A DNA stretch of 47,002 nt from Rubricoccaceae bacterium (GTDB lineage Bacteria > Bacteroidota > Rhodothermia > Rhodothermales > Rubricoccaceae): NCBI GenBank assembly GCA_024639085.1, contig JAHEJB010000005.1, positions 1-47,002 on the forward strand. Direction: 5' to 3'. Positions 1 through 9,094 of the stretch are shown piece by piece. A program made the translations under genes and the position numbers. The notes beneath the pieces were generated by a model. That model searched no databases. It saw only the letters and a program-made list of their open reading frames with translations, and was not told where the DNA came from. Within the stretch, counting starts at the first letter, position 1; every line of letters begins with the position of its first letter.

Positions 1-412
1 GCAAATAGGCTCCGCCGCCCTTCGATGCGTAGTATGTACGACATTGAACAGGTACATGCACCACGCCCAGAACTGCCTCACGGTTCTCAATGAGGGCGAT
101 GTTTACGGTGAACTCACCCGTCGTTTTTTTCACGAATTCCTTGGTCCCGTCCAGCGGATCGATACACCAGAATTGTCTCCACGACTGCCTGGCCGCATAC
201 GCTTCTGGGTCGGACTCTTCGGACAGAACTGGAATATCCGGCGTTAACGCCGTCAGTTTCCGCACCAGGAAAACGTGAGACGCTCGGTCGGCCTGGGTTA
301 ACGGCGAATCGTCGGCTTTATAGTCGACCGGAAGTGGTTTGGCGTAATAGTCTAGGATTATCCGTCCAGCTTCTTCGGCGAATGCCCGGACATCGATAAG
401 AAAGTCTGTCAC
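1..412 (-). CDS. cysQ: 3'(2'),5'-bisphosphate nucleotidase CysQ, C-terminus cut by window edge
   Basis: This is a Mg2+-dependent, lithium-sensitive phosphatase of the inositol-monophosphatase superfamily. It hydrolyses 3'-phosphoadenosine 5'-phosphate (PAP), the by-product of PAPS-dependent sulfation or sulfate reduction, to AMP. About 137 codons are present and the C-terminal half lies off the left edge. The translation shows the family's metal-binding EES acid pair and the DPLDGTKEF motif, followed by a strand reading TVNIALIENREAVLG. The start is a GTG at 412, chosen because GGAGG stands 4 nt before it and the reading frame opens straight into the family N-terminus. It is the last visible gene of the leftward polysaccharide series, 60 nt after the UDP-xylose synthase gene. 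That position could hint at sulfated polymer synthesis, but that is inference. Identification is firm despite truncation. Confidence 0.88.
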   Translation of the reverse strand, partial: MTDFLIDVRAFAEEAGRIILDYYAKPLPVDYKADDSPLTQADRASHVFLVRKLTALTPDIPVLSEESDPEAYAARQSWRQFWCIDPLDGTKEFVKKTTGEFTVNIALIENREAVLGVVHVPVQCRTYYASKGGGAYL

Positions 413-472
413 GTAACCTCCAATTTAAGGTTGGCGCGCTGAAACTAACCTCACGTTGGCCCTGCCATTGTC

Positions 473-1423
473 CTAGGCGGTCAGTGGCGTCCCGACATGC
501 TCGCGGAAGTACGCGAGAGTTCGCTTTAGGCCATCTTCCCGGGAAACCTTCGGCTCCCAATTCAACACGCTGCGGGCCTTGGAGATATCGGGTTGGCGGA
601 CTTTCGGATCGTCCGCAGGGAGGGGCTCAAAGGTTATCGAACTGCTCGATCCAATCAGTGCAACTACTTCTTCCGCGAACTCCCTAATGGAAATCTCGTC
701 CGGATTGCCAATGTTCACAGGTTCGCTCTCGTTTGACATTAACAGCCGAAAGATGCCTTCAATCAGGTCATCCACATACTGAAACGACCGCGTTTGCGAG
801 CCATCTCCAAAAACTGTAATGGGCTCGCCTCTGAGAGCCTGCCCCATGAACGCAGGTAGTGCTCGGCCGTCGTCAAGACGCATTCGAGGCCCATACGTAT
901 TGAAAATCCTCACGATACGGGTTTCGACACGGTGATAGCGGTGATAGGCCATCGTTATTGCCTCAGCAAAGCGTTTTGCCTCGTCATAAACCCCTCGAAA
1001 ACCGACCGGATTAACGTTTCCCCAATACTCTTCGGTTTGGGGGTGGACCAATGGATCGCCGTAGACCTCAGATGTAGAGGCAATCAGAAAACGTGCACTT
1101 TTCGCCTTCGCCAGGCCCAGGCAATTGTGCGTACCCAGCGCCCCAACTTTCAGCGTTTGAATCGGGAGCTTGAGGTAATCAATAGGTGATGCCGGGCTTG
1201 CGAAGTGCAATATGTAGTCCAGATCACCTTCGACATAAACAAAGTTGGTCACGTCGTGGTGGACAAAATTGAAGCGCTCGTTGCCGATTAGGTGCGCTAC
1301 GTTGTCTGGATTCCCGGTGACTAGGTTGTCCATACAAACCACATCGTGACCTTCCGCCAGAAATCGTTCGCAGAGGTGTGAACCGAGGAATCCTGCTCCT
1401 CCAGTTATGAGCGTACGGGGCAT
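473..1423 (-). CDS. UDP-glucuronate decarboxylase (UDP-xylose synthase), SDR family
   Basis: The enzyme oxidises UDP-glucuronate at C4, decarboxylates it and reduces it again to UDP-xylose, with NAD+ retained in the site. The 316-aa length matches bacterial soluble UXS proteins. The N-terminal Rossmann motif GGAGFLGSH (residues 8-16) binds NAD. The TSE triad start (117-119) and the YxxxK pair Y146/K150 are the expected catalytic residues, and the NTYGPRM segment is typical of UXS rather than of other epimerases. The upstream gene, 35 nt away, makes its substrate, so the two form a UDP-Glc to UDP-GlcA to UDP-Xyl step series inside a polysaccharide operon. A related UDP-glucuronate-using epimerase is the main alternative, but the sequence resembles UXS throughout. 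Confidence 0.9.
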   Translation of the reverse strand: MPRTLITGGAGFLGSHLCERFLAEGHDVVCMDNLVTGNPDNVAHLIGNERFNFVHHDVTNFVYVEGDLDYILHFASPASPIDYLKLPIQTLKVGALGTHNCLGLAKAKSARFLIASTSEVYGDPLVHPQTEEYWGNVNPVGFRGVYDEAKRFAEAITMAYHRYHRVETRIVRIFNTYGPRMRLDDGRALPAFMGQALRGEPITVFGDGSQTRSFQYVDDLIEGIFRLLMSNESEPVNIGNPDEISIREFAEEVVALIGSSSSITFEPLPADDPKVRQPDISKARSVLNWEPKVSREDGLKRTLAYFREHVGTPLTA

Positions 1424-1458
1424 GGAATTCTCCGATGTCTACGAATGGACGCTTTGAT

Positions 1459-2853
1459 TTACGCTTCGGCTACTTCGTCGCGAACAAGACTCGGGGCCAC
1501 AAATGGACGACCGATACAGTGATAAGAGAACCCAAGTTCAGCCATCCGATCGGGGTCGAATACGTTGCGGCCGTCAAAGACGAGCGGTTGCTTGAGTGAT
1601 CGGCGTACGCGAACGAGGTCGGGGCGCCGGAATTCCTGCCACTCTGTTGCGATGACGAGCGCGTCCGCACCCTCTACGGCTTCGTAGACACCTGGCACAT
1701 ATTTAAGGCTTCCGTCATTTATCGGACCTTCCCCAAGTTCGTTGCGAGTCGTTTCAATTGCTTCCGGATCAAAGGCGATCACATCGGCACCGAGGGCGGT
1801 CAGATCATGAATCATATAGTGAGCCGGGGCCTCGCGAACATCGTCCGTATTAGGCTTGAACGCTAAACCCCACATTGCGAAGCGTTTTCCGTCAAGGCGT
1901 CCGCTCTCATCGCCGAGAGCCTCGACAATCTGTGGAACAAGCACCCTGCGCTGTGTTTCATTCACCCGAAGCACGGCGTCCAGAATCTGGAAATCATACG
2001 TGTGTTCTCTGGCGGTGAGTTGCAGCGCTTGAACATCTTTCGGGAAGCATGACCCTCCAAATCCGATACCCGCGTACAAAAACTTTGAACCAATTCGGCT
2101 ATCTGTACCGATGCCGCGTCGCACTTTGTCCACGTCTGCGCCAACTCTGGAGCAAAGGTTAGCAATCTCGTTCATAAAGGTGATTTTCGTTGCCAGCAGA
2201 GCGTTTGCAGCATACTTCGTCATTTCGGCGCTCTCTTCGTCCATCACAATTATCGGATTGCCGGAACGGACAAACGGCTCGTAGAGAAGCGTCATCACAT
2301 TGCTCGCCCGCGACGACGATGTACCAATCACTACGCGCTCAGGCTTCATGAAGTCCTCTACTGCTACGCCTTCACGAAGGAATTCGGGGTTTGAGACCAC
2401 ATCGAAGCGCACACCTTCCCTGATACCACATGCTTCCATGACTGCCGTCACGCGCTTTGCTGTTCCAACGGGAACGGTGCTTTTGTCTACGATAACCTTG
2501 TAGCTCCAGTCGGGATGAGCAGCGAGCATATCCCCAATCTCTTCGGCAACGCCGAGCACATAAGAAAGATCGGCGCTACCATCGTCGCCCGGCGGGGTCG
2601 GGAGTGCCAGGAAAACAACTTCTGCCTCCTCAACAGCCTCCTTAAGATCTGTGGTGAAATGCAGACGGTTCTCGCGCGTACTGCGTTCGAAGAAAACCTC
2701 TAATCCCGGCTCGAAAATTGGAACCTCTCCGCGAAGAAGCATCTCGACCTTTGCGTTGTCGATGTCTACGCAAATGACATCATTGCCCATTTCGGCAAAA
2801 CAGGTACCGGTGACGAGCCCGACGTATCCGGTGCCAACAACTGTGATTTTCAT
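1459..2853 (-). CDS. ugd: UDP-glucose 6-dehydrogenase
   Basis: This enzyme oxidises UDP-glucose twice with NAD+ to UDP-glucuronate in the cytoplasm. At 464 aa it has the usual length of the UDP-glucose/GDP-mannose dehydrogenase family. The N-terminal Rossmann motif GTGYVGLV lies at residues 7-14, and the VDKSTVPVGT segment is near residue 122. The catalytic cysteine C269 sits in GFGGSCFPKDV, and the C-terminal UDP-binding domain contains WGLAFKPNTDDVREAP. The GFGGSCFPKD context and the adjacent UXS gene favour UDP-glucose over GDP-mannose as substrate. It lies 85 nt after the Wzz-like gene on the same strand and feeds the decarboxylase 35 nt downstream. No promoter is obvious in the 85-nt gap. 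Confidence 0.95.
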   Translation of the reverse strand: MKITVVGTGYVGLVTGTCFAEMGNDVICVDIDNAKVEMLLRGEVPIFEPGLEVFFERSTRENRLHFTTDLKEAVEEAEVVFLALPTPPGDDGSADLSYVLGVAEEIGDMLAAHPDWSYKVIVDKSTVPVGTAKRVTAVMEACGIREGVRFDVVSNPEFLREGVAVEDFMKPERVVIGTSSSRASNVMTLLYEPFVRSGNPIIVMDEESAEMTKYAANALLATKITFMNEIANLCSRVGADVDKVRRGIGTDSRIGSKFLYAGIGFGGSCFPKDVQALQLTAREHTYDFQILDAVLRVNETQRRVLVPQIVEALGDESGRLDGKRFAMWGLAFKPNTDDVREAPAHYMIHDLTALGADVIAFDPEAIETTRNELGEGPINDGSLKYVPGVYEAVEGADALVIATEWQEFRRPDLVRVRRSLKQPLVFDGRNVFDPDRMAELGFSYHCIGRPFVAPSLVRDEVAEA

Positions 2854-2938
2854 TTACTCAGACTTGGTTGGGGACGATAGGACATTTAGGATAAGCCAAT
2901 ACCGCACCAAATCGTAGACCAGCTATATCAAAGAGCCG

Positions 2939-4147
2939 TTAAGGACGCAATTCGTCTACGTCTTCTACGTCGAGTTCGCCTTTCGTCCGGGTAGGTTTCA
3001 TGCGACGAAACCGGCTTGGCACGAGCGCTTCACGAATCGCGGCGCTCTTGCGTTTCCCACCAGCTGTGTCGGCCTCGGTCTTGAAGCCTTCAATGATGAA
3101 GGAAAGCAGCAAACCCATAGCCAAGCCAAACAAGGCACCTACCAAAACGATAACCGTGCGGCGCGGACGAACGCGACGCAACGGCACCACAGGCCGATCA
3201 AGCACGGTAATAACTGGGCTGGCCCGCTGCACTTCAATCTCGGCCTGCTTCAACTCCCCCTGATACTGGCTAAAAACCTCTGTTGCGAAGCTCACTTCCT
3301 GCCGGAGTCGATCTCGTTCGGCAAGCAACTGTGCCGATGTTAGGCCCCTGTTACGATCATCAAAGTGGGCCAGGCGCGCCCGCGCGGTTCGAAGATCGCC
3401 CTCAGCCTCAGTGGTGCGTTCACCGATAAACTCATAGTCCTCGCGTGCTTTTTGGGTAAGAAGCGACTGCACACGACTACGCAACTCTTCAATCAGCCGC
3501 CCAACAAGCGAGGCGGCCAAAACTGGATCTTGCGCAGTGACTGTAATCGTCATTAAGCCAGTCTCTGCATCGGCATCCACACCTATCATTTCGCCCATGG
3601 TCTCCATCGCCTGCTGTTCCTGATACGAATAGGCCACGGAAAGAGAGAGTGAATCGTCGAGATTGCCCATAGAAGATCCATCCGGATCCGAACGTAGCAT
3701 GATGCGCAGACGCTCTCCGATGCTTCCTGGTTCTACATTCCGGGCATACTCGAGAAACGTAATCTTGGCACCGGATGATGTTGGAAACCGCTCCTCCAGA
3801 AGAATTGAGCGAACCTCGTGACTCGCGAGAACATTAGGGTAAGCCTCAATGGTTAGTCCGGACTGAGACTCTCCGATGTTCAATCCTAATCCACGAAGCG
3901 CAGCGAGGCCCGTTCTCGATGACTCTTGTTGTGTTTCGCGCATCAGTACTGCAGATGAAGCATACTCTTCAGGTGTGATGATGGCTACGACGACGCCAAG
4001 GAATATTCCGACAACCGGCAGCAGGATGATCAGCCATTTGTGGCGGGCCAAAACATAGAGTCCGTCCAGAACTGACAACTCCTTCGTCAGTGGCCTCAAA
4101 TCCTCGCCACCGGACGATGTGATCGCATGGGAATCTTGATCCTGCAC
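2939..4147 (-). CDS. Wzz/chain-length determinant-like inner-membrane protein
   Basis: This is a polysaccharide co-polymerase of the Wzz superfamily, which sets polymer length and connects synthesis at the inner membrane with the outer-membrane exporter. The 402-aa protein has one transmembrane helix near residues 38-57 and a second near 331-352. The long periplasmic part between them is rich in predicted coiled coil (around the ERDRLRQEVSFATEVFSQ stretch). A proline-rich segment (RPVVPLRRVRPRR) stands just before the second helix, as is typical. The 47-residue charged cytoplasmic tail has no Walker motifs, so the BY-kinase of PCP-2a proteins is absent. The start is a GTG. AGGAG (4157-4161) lies 9 nt before it and overlaps the upstream stop codon, which suggests translational coupling to the SLBB gene 12 nt upstream. 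Confidence 0.85.
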   Translation of the reverse strand: MQDQDSHAITSSGGEDLRPLTKELSVLDGLYVLARHKWLIILLPVVGIFLGVVVAIITPEEYASSAVLMRETQQESSRTGLAALRGLGLNIGESQSGLTIEAYPNVLASHEVRSILLEERFPTSSGAKITFLEYARNVEPGSIGERLRIMLRSDPDGSSMGNLDDSLSLSVAYSYQEQQAMETMGEMIGVDADAETGLMTITVTAQDPVLAASLVGRLIEELRSRVQSLLTQKAREDYEFIGERTTEAEGDLRTARARLAHFDDRNRGLTSAQLLAERDRLRQEVSFATEVFSQYQGELKQAEIEVQRASPVITVLDRPVVPLRRVRPRRTVIVLVGALFGLAMGLLLSFIIEGFKTEADTAGGKRKSAAIREALVPSRFRRMKPTRTKGELDVEDVDELRP

Positions 4148-4159
4148 GTCTAGCCACTC

Positions 4160-6988
4160 CTAGTTTCTGAACGCCAGAATAATTGGCACAATCACGGTAA
4201 CAGCGCTTGCGGCAATAGCGAGAGTGTCGCGGAGAAGTGTACTCACCACAGGCCCACCATCTGGCCGCTCTTCTTTCTGCGAAACGTAGATCACACCTCC
4301 ATCATCCACAACTGGGTTTTGGGAGAACAACCCGCGTCGCAACTTGAAGACTGCGCCCGACGCTTGAGTCACGAACACATCTTCAGCGTTATCGGCAATA
4401 CCACCGGCGCGATCCAGATAGTAGGACACTCGCCTTCCTGCGTCGTATTGAATAAGCCCTTCATTGGCCACTGCACCACGCACCTCAACTGTATTCGGAC
4501 GGATAGGAATCGTCACTTCATCACCGGGAAGCATCGGAACATCCGACGAACCGGAATTGGCGGTGAGTGCTCGGTCGATTTCCACGATGAGTTGACGCTC
4601 GCCGCGCAACAACTGGCCGCCACGGGCATACGCTCGAGGCGTCAGCCCTCCAGCACGACCAATGATATCACTTAGTCGCTCGTTTTCACGGAGCAATGTA
4701 TAAGTGCCGGGAAAGCGTACCTCACCGCGAACAGTAACTATTTGTTGTGGCCGAAATTTTGGATCTAGACGAACGTAGATGCGGTCCCGATGGGCCAGTT
4801 CGAATGTGTGCTCTGTCAAAACGCGCACTCCTCCCGGCAGACGTGCTTCCACGACAGGGGCACCGGGCGCTAGCGGAACCGTGGTTGTTTGGGCCCGCTG
4901 TTCAACATCTCCAGAGACGTCCATACGCGTCACTTCCACAGACTCTGTGTACGCGCCCTCGACGACACCACCCGCTTGGAGAATGACATCCTGAACTGTC
5001 ATATTCTCGCCGAGCGGATAGCGCCCCGGCTCTTTTACGGCACCACTAATCTCCACGAACTGCTCACGGATGACCTCGACCTCGGCCGGATAGATACGGA
5101 CCTGATCGAATGGTTCAAGAAGCATTCCTGAACGATCGTCACCTGCCAGAACCTGCTCAAGATCGAATGCGATCAACTCCGGCGTCCCGTCATCCTTGCG
5201 ACGATACAGATCTGCGCGCGGGAGGAAAACGTCGGATCGGAATTCTGGATCGAGCAAGCCACCCCCCACAAAAAGGAGGTCGTAAAGCGTCATCCCGTCG
5301 AACAGTGTATACTCGCCGGGGTTGAGGACCTGCCCTTCGATGCTTACGACGCGCTCCCGTTCGAACTCGCGCTCTGAATAAACATACAGGCTATCACCGG
5401 CGCTCAGTGGGAGATTCTGCGTCGGGTCGTCTGCAAGAACGCGGGCAAGGTCCAACGCAACGATCTCGCGGCGCAAGTTCGGCCGATTGCGGACTAGGTT
5501 CGCTCGCTGACGATATGCATCGTCCGTCAATCCGTCGGCCAGATTCAGGAGATCACTAACTGTACGGAGGCTTTCGCCCAATTCGTAGCGGCCAGGCTGG
5601 AACACCGCACCGTCTACCGTTACTGCATTGAACCGCCCTCTCCGGGCCGCTTCATCCACGTCGTCGATAGCGAAAACCTCGACGCGGTCGCCGTCCGCAA
5701 GGCGATACTCAGAGAGGCCCGTCAGCACAGCGCGGAGGTCAAGATCGAGCACTTGCCGGGCAATAGTAGGATCACGCCGCTCCGTGAACGGAATGATCCG
5801 TTCAACCTGAAAACGGGCGACATAGGCCTCAGGAAGCAACCATCCAGCAAACCGAATAAGATCTTCGAACCGCTCATCATCCCGCATCTCGTAAATGCCC
5901 GGCCTGCTAACTGCGCCGTCTATATAGGCCGTCTTTCCACGAACGGGAACGAGGATTCGGTCGCCCGACTGCAGTGAAAATGATTCGGGTTCACGGCCCT
6001 CGAGCAAATAGTCGTAGGCGTCTACACTGGCGATGATTCGGCCACCGCGGCTAACTTGAATCGATCTTAGACTACCTCGAATCGTAGGCCCACCTACCTG
6101 GTACAGAAGGTTGAAGATGCCTCCACCGGCACCAAGCGTATAGGCACCGGGGCGCTCTACTTCGCCGGTAACAAAAACGCGTACCGGACGCAACCTCGTG
6201 ATCGACACATCCACAAAAACCGTTTGCGGACGGGAAATGATGCCAGCATAGCGGCTTGAAAGAAAGCGCTCAAACCGGTTTTGGAGATCGCCCAATGTTG
6301 TTCCGGCCACCGTGAGCAAACCGACCCCGGGAACGTTAACTCGACCGCCTCTATCTACAGCCAAATCGTAGTTGAATTCGGCAGCACCGTACACGGCTAG
6401 GCGGACATCATCGCCTGCACCTACTACATAAGCATCATCGGCTGGCTGCATGTCCGATGGTTGATCCAAGCCCGCCCCTACCACGTCACGAAATGTGCGG
6501 TAGCCGAAGTATTCCAGGCCCGTAGTCTCGTCCATCAAATCCGAATAGGGATTGCGCTCCCGCCCTCGCTCGTCAATTTTATCACGCTTCCGCTCGGCAG
6601 CAAGGCTATCCGCAATAAGCAAACTGTCTCCCTCTACGAGCAGAGAATCTGTCTCAGGCTGCAGGATATACAGATTTCGCTGAAAGGGCGATGGTTGTGA
6701 ATCGCGCTCTTCCAACATGCGGAGGAGTTCGGCAATAGCGTCCTCAGAAAAGCCAAGCTCACGAGCCGTGCGCTCAAGCGCCTGCGGCGAGGACGTATCT
6801 ACGCCATACCGCTCAACTTCCTGAAGCGCCTCATCTTCTGTCATCCCGCGTCTGCGCAACTCATCCTGCACCTGCGGAGAAACTTGGGCTTGGGCCGTTG
6901 AGGTCCATCCAATGACCAGAATCAGCACCAGTGGCGTGATCCGAAGTATTCTTCGTACGGTTCGTTCGACCGCTCCGTAATCAGGCAT
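4160..6988 (-). CDS. SLBB-repeat polysaccharide export protein (Wza-like, enlarged)
   Basis: This is an outer-membrane or periplasm-spanning polysaccharide exporter. From the ATG at 6988 the protein is 942 aa with a clear signal peptide ending near residue 35 (AQA before Q). A longer reading from 7150 is open, but it would bury this signal and crowd the divergent gene. After a charged helical region, a poly-export domain spans about residues 185-265 (starting DDAYVVGAGDDVRL). About seven SLBB-type units follow, recognisable by repeated V-x-G-x-V-x-x-P-G-x-Y cores (for example VTGEVERPGAYTL, VRGEVRFPGTYTL). A hydrophobic segment lies at about 918-940. Classical Wza is near 380 aa with few SLBB units, so this one is much longer. 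It heads the leftward operon, and the 215-nt gap to the divergent gene at 7204 must hold the promoter. Confidence 0.9.
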   Translation of the reverse strand: MPDYGAVERTVRRILRITPLVLILVIGWTSTAQAQVSPQVQDELRRRGMTEDEALQEVERYGVDTSSPQALERTARELGFSEDAIAELLRMLEERDSQPSPFQRNLYILQPETDSLLVEGDSLLIADSLAAERKRDKIDERGRERNPYSDLMDETTGLEYFGYRTFRDVVGAGLDQPSDMQPADDAYVVGAGDDVRLAVYGAAEFNYDLAVDRGGRVNVPGVGLLTVAGTTLGDLQNRFERFLSSRYAGIISRPQTVFVDVSITRLRPVRVFVTGEVERPGAYTLGAGGGIFNLLYQVGGPTIRGSLRSIQVSRGGRIIASVDAYDYLLEGREPESFSLQSGDRILVPVRGKTAYIDGAVSRPGIYEMRDDERFEDLIRFAGWLLPEAYVARFQVERIIPFTERRDPTIARQVLDLDLRAVLTGLSEYRLADGDRVEVFAIDDVDEAARRGRFNAVTVDGAVFQPGRYELGESLRTVSDLLNLADGLTDDAYRQRANLVRNRPNLRREIVALDLARVLADDPTQNLPLSAGDSLYVYSEREFERERVVSIEGQVLNPGEYTLFDGMTLYDLLFVGGGLLDPEFRSDVFLPRADLYRRKDDGTPELIAFDLEQVLAGDDRSGMLLEPFDQVRIYPAEVEVIREQFVEISGAVKEPGRYPLGENMTVQDVILQAGGVVEGAYTESVEVTRMDVSGDVEQRAQTTTVPLAPGAPVVEARLPGGVRVLTEHTFELAHRDRIYVRLDPKFRPQQIVTVRGEVRFPGTYTLLRENERLSDIIGRAGGLTPRAYARGGQLLRGERQLIVEIDRALTANSGSSDVPMLPGDEVTIPIRPNTVEVRGAVANEGLIQYDAGRRVSYYLDRAGGIADNAEDVFVTQASGAVFKLRRGLFSQNPVVDDGGVIYVSQKEERPDGGPVVSTLLRDTLAIAASAVTVIVPIILAFRN

Positions 6989-7203
6989 AGAAACGCCGCA
7001 AGATGGCGTGAGGCCGTTTTTTCCGTGAAAGCCTTGGAAACTAGGCTTCGGTTCCAGTGCAAGCAAGCTTTCGGGACGCAATCTGGACGATATGACAGCG
7101 TATTGGAGGCCCGATAGTCGGAGAGTATTTTCTTTCTCGAAAGCGGGCAAACTGCTCCCATCCGTGTTTTCTAGCGTAACCGACTGCGCTTTTCGCGCCC
7201 CTC

Positions 7204-7716
7204 ATGCCGACCCGTTTCGCCCTATTAATCGTTGGATTTGCACTCGCGTTTTGCCCTACGGGACTCGCCCAGGTCTCGGCCGGAGTAGGTGTGGCATACC
7301 ACGATCTGGAAGAGATTGGAAGATGGGGAGTAACCGGGGCAGTTTACTTCCCAATTGCACGCCATTCATTCGATGTGGTACCGAATTTCGAGTACTACTA
7401 TTCGAAATGGAGTCGTGGAGGCCGCGGTGTTGCCAACGACACCAGTAGTGTATATGCGGTTTCCGTAGATGTCCATGCCAATCTTCCCGCGTTTCTCGAT
7501 CGTGCTCGAGCCTACGTGGGAACAGGCATCACGTATGCAGGCCACGGAGGAGATGGCGCCTTGGGCTTGAACCTGACATCAGGCATTTACATGCGAGCTC
7601 AGGGTTGGAAGGTCTTCCCCTTCGGGCAGGTTACGTACCGAGTCCTTCCTGATTTTCAAAACGTGGCCACGCTGGATACGTACTTCATCCGCGGTGGCGT
7701 TCGCATCATCCTTTAG
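7204..7716 (+). CDS. Small secreted beta-barrel-like protein, function unknown
   Basis: The 170-aa protein begins with a signal peptide (hydrophobic residues 5-20, likely cut after the GLAQ segment). It continues with alternating aromatic and polar stretches such as FEYYYSKWSRGG, and ends in strand-like YFIRGGVRIIL. This pattern, with a terminal hydrophobic strand, fits a small outer-membrane beta-barrel, but I recognise no family. It is transcribed away from the SLBB exporter across a 215-nt gap and precedes a glycosyltransferase gene by 94 nt, so a role at the cell surface is plausible but only inferred. No promoter or ribosome-binding site is clear. Confidence 0.75.
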   Translation: MPTRFALLIVGFALAFCPTGLAQVSAGVGVAYHDLEEIGRWGVTGAVYFPIARHSFDVVPNFEYYYSKWSRGGRGVANDTSSVYAVSVDVHANLPAFLDRARAYVGTGITYAGHGGDGALGLNLTSGIYMRAQGWKVFPFGQVTYRVLPDFQNVATLDTYFIRGGVRIIL

Positions 7717-7810
7717 CAGTGCGGCTGCAGATTGAAGTTTTCAGATACCGCACAGTCTTAGGGTTCGTAAGCCGGTATCATCCCCAATCCGATTCGGGCA
7801 CGCGGTTCCC

Positions 7811-9094
7811 ATGCACATCCTTTACGTTTATCAGTTCTACAACAGCCCCGATTGCAGCACTACGGCAAAGCATCACGGGTTCATTCGATATTTCGTAGAG
7901 CAGGGGCACAAGGTCTCTTTGGTCACAAGTAGAGCGTTTTTCGATCAGCGAATCACAAATGAGTTTGAATGGCTGCCTGAAGGGGTGGAAGCCGTTCATA
8001 TTCCGGTAGCCTACGAGAACGAAATGGGTGTGGCTCGCCGCGGCCTTGCCTTCGTTGACTACATGGTGCGCGCCCTGGTTTCAGGGCTCAAGATGGAGAA
8101 GCCAGATGTGATTCTAGGAATCTCTACGCCGCTTACGGCCGCTTGGACGGCTAGGCAAATAGCCCGAATTAAGCGGGTGCCGTGGGTATTCGAAGTAAAA
8201 GACTTGTGGCCTCTCGTTCCTGTTGAGGTCGGCGCCATCAGCAATCCTATGGCACAACGTGCGCTTTTCCGGATGGAACGCAAACTGTACGAAAGCGCTG
8301 CCCACGTCGTCTCCCTTTCTCCGGGCATGACGGAGTACATTTTGAAGAGGGGAACGCCTGAGGGGAAGGTCACAACCATCGTAAACGGAACGGATTTCTA
8401 TCTGGTCGACCGACCCGATGAGAACAGGCTGGTCGAGATGAGGGCTGAGCATGGCCTGGAGGGCAAAAAGATCGTCCTTTATGGTGGAAAATTTGGGCGG
8501 ATGAATGACATCCCGATGCTGCTTCGGGCTGCGGAACAGCTGCAACACCGCGAAGACCTCCACTTCATGTTCATCGGATACGGCTTCCTGCAGCCTCAGG
8601 TTGAGAATGCTGCTGAGCGACTACCAAATGTGAGCACGATTCCGACACTGGCCAAACATCAGATGCTTGAGTGGTTCCGATTGGCAGACTTATCTCTTGT
8701 CACATTTATCGACGTACCCTCGCTCGGCACGAACTCACCATCGAAACTGTATGATAGCCTGGCCGGATATACCCCGGTAGTCGTGACAAATCCCGGCTGG
8801 ACAAAAGACCTCGTAGAGCGAGAGAGCGTTGGTTTTTACGTCCCGACTGGCGATGACGCGGCATTGGCTACCGCCATTGAATCGGCATTTGCTGACGAAG
8901 AAGCATTGGTGGCAATGGCGTCCCGAGGGCGCGCCCTTGCCGAACGCGACTTCGACAGACGGAACCATGCGAAAGTGCTGGAGGCCATTTTGGAGGCCGC
9001 CTCAGCAGGCGAGTCACCAAAAGAACGCATCGCACACCTCGCGCAGCGAGACAGGCTTAGGAACGAAGCGAACCCCGTTAAAACGGCCGTCTAG
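7811..9094 (+). CDS. Glycosyltransferase family 4 (WbuB/WcaI-like)
   Basis: This is a cytoplasmic GT-B fold retaining glycosyltransferase, 427 aa, probably adding a sugar to a lipid-linked polysaccharide precursor. The N-terminal acceptor domain starts MHILYVYQFYNSP, resembling WbuB-type enzymes. It contains EVKDLWP near residue 128, typical of this GT4 subgroup, and the linker reads IVNGTDFYLV. The donor domain has VLYGGKFGRMND and ends in a sugar-nucleotide site SPSKLYDSLAGYTPVVV, where Asp stands at the first glutamate of the usual E-x7-E pattern. Substrate cannot be told from sequence. The gene ends in a stop codon that shares four bases with the converging GT2 gene. The last 30 or so residues are charged and probably disordered. 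Confidence 0.88.
   Translation: MHILYVYQFYNSPDCSTTAKHHGFIRYFVEQGHKVSLVTSRAFFDQRITNEFEWLPEGVEAVHIPVAYENEMGVARRGLAFVDYMVRALVSGLKMEKPDVILGISTPLTAAWTARQIARIKRVPWVFEVKDLWPLVPVEVGAISNPMAQRALFRMERKLYESAAHVVSLSPGMTEYILKRGTPEGKVTTIVNGTDFYLVDRPDENRLVEMRAEHGLEGKKIVLYGGKFGRMNDIPMLLRAAEQLQHREDLHFMFIGYGFLQPQVENAAERLPNVSTIPTLAKHQMLEWFRLADLSLVTFIDVPSLGTNSPSKLYDSLAGYTPVVVTNPGWTKDLVERESVGFYVPTGDDAALATAIESAFADEEALVAMASRGRALAERDFDRRNHAKVLEAILEAASAGESPKERIAHLAQRDRLRNEANPVKTAV

Noticed and set aside
6989-7150. Extended start of the SLBB gene at 7150
   Set aside because: It would place 54 residues ahead of a good signal peptide and leave only 53 nt to the divergent gene.
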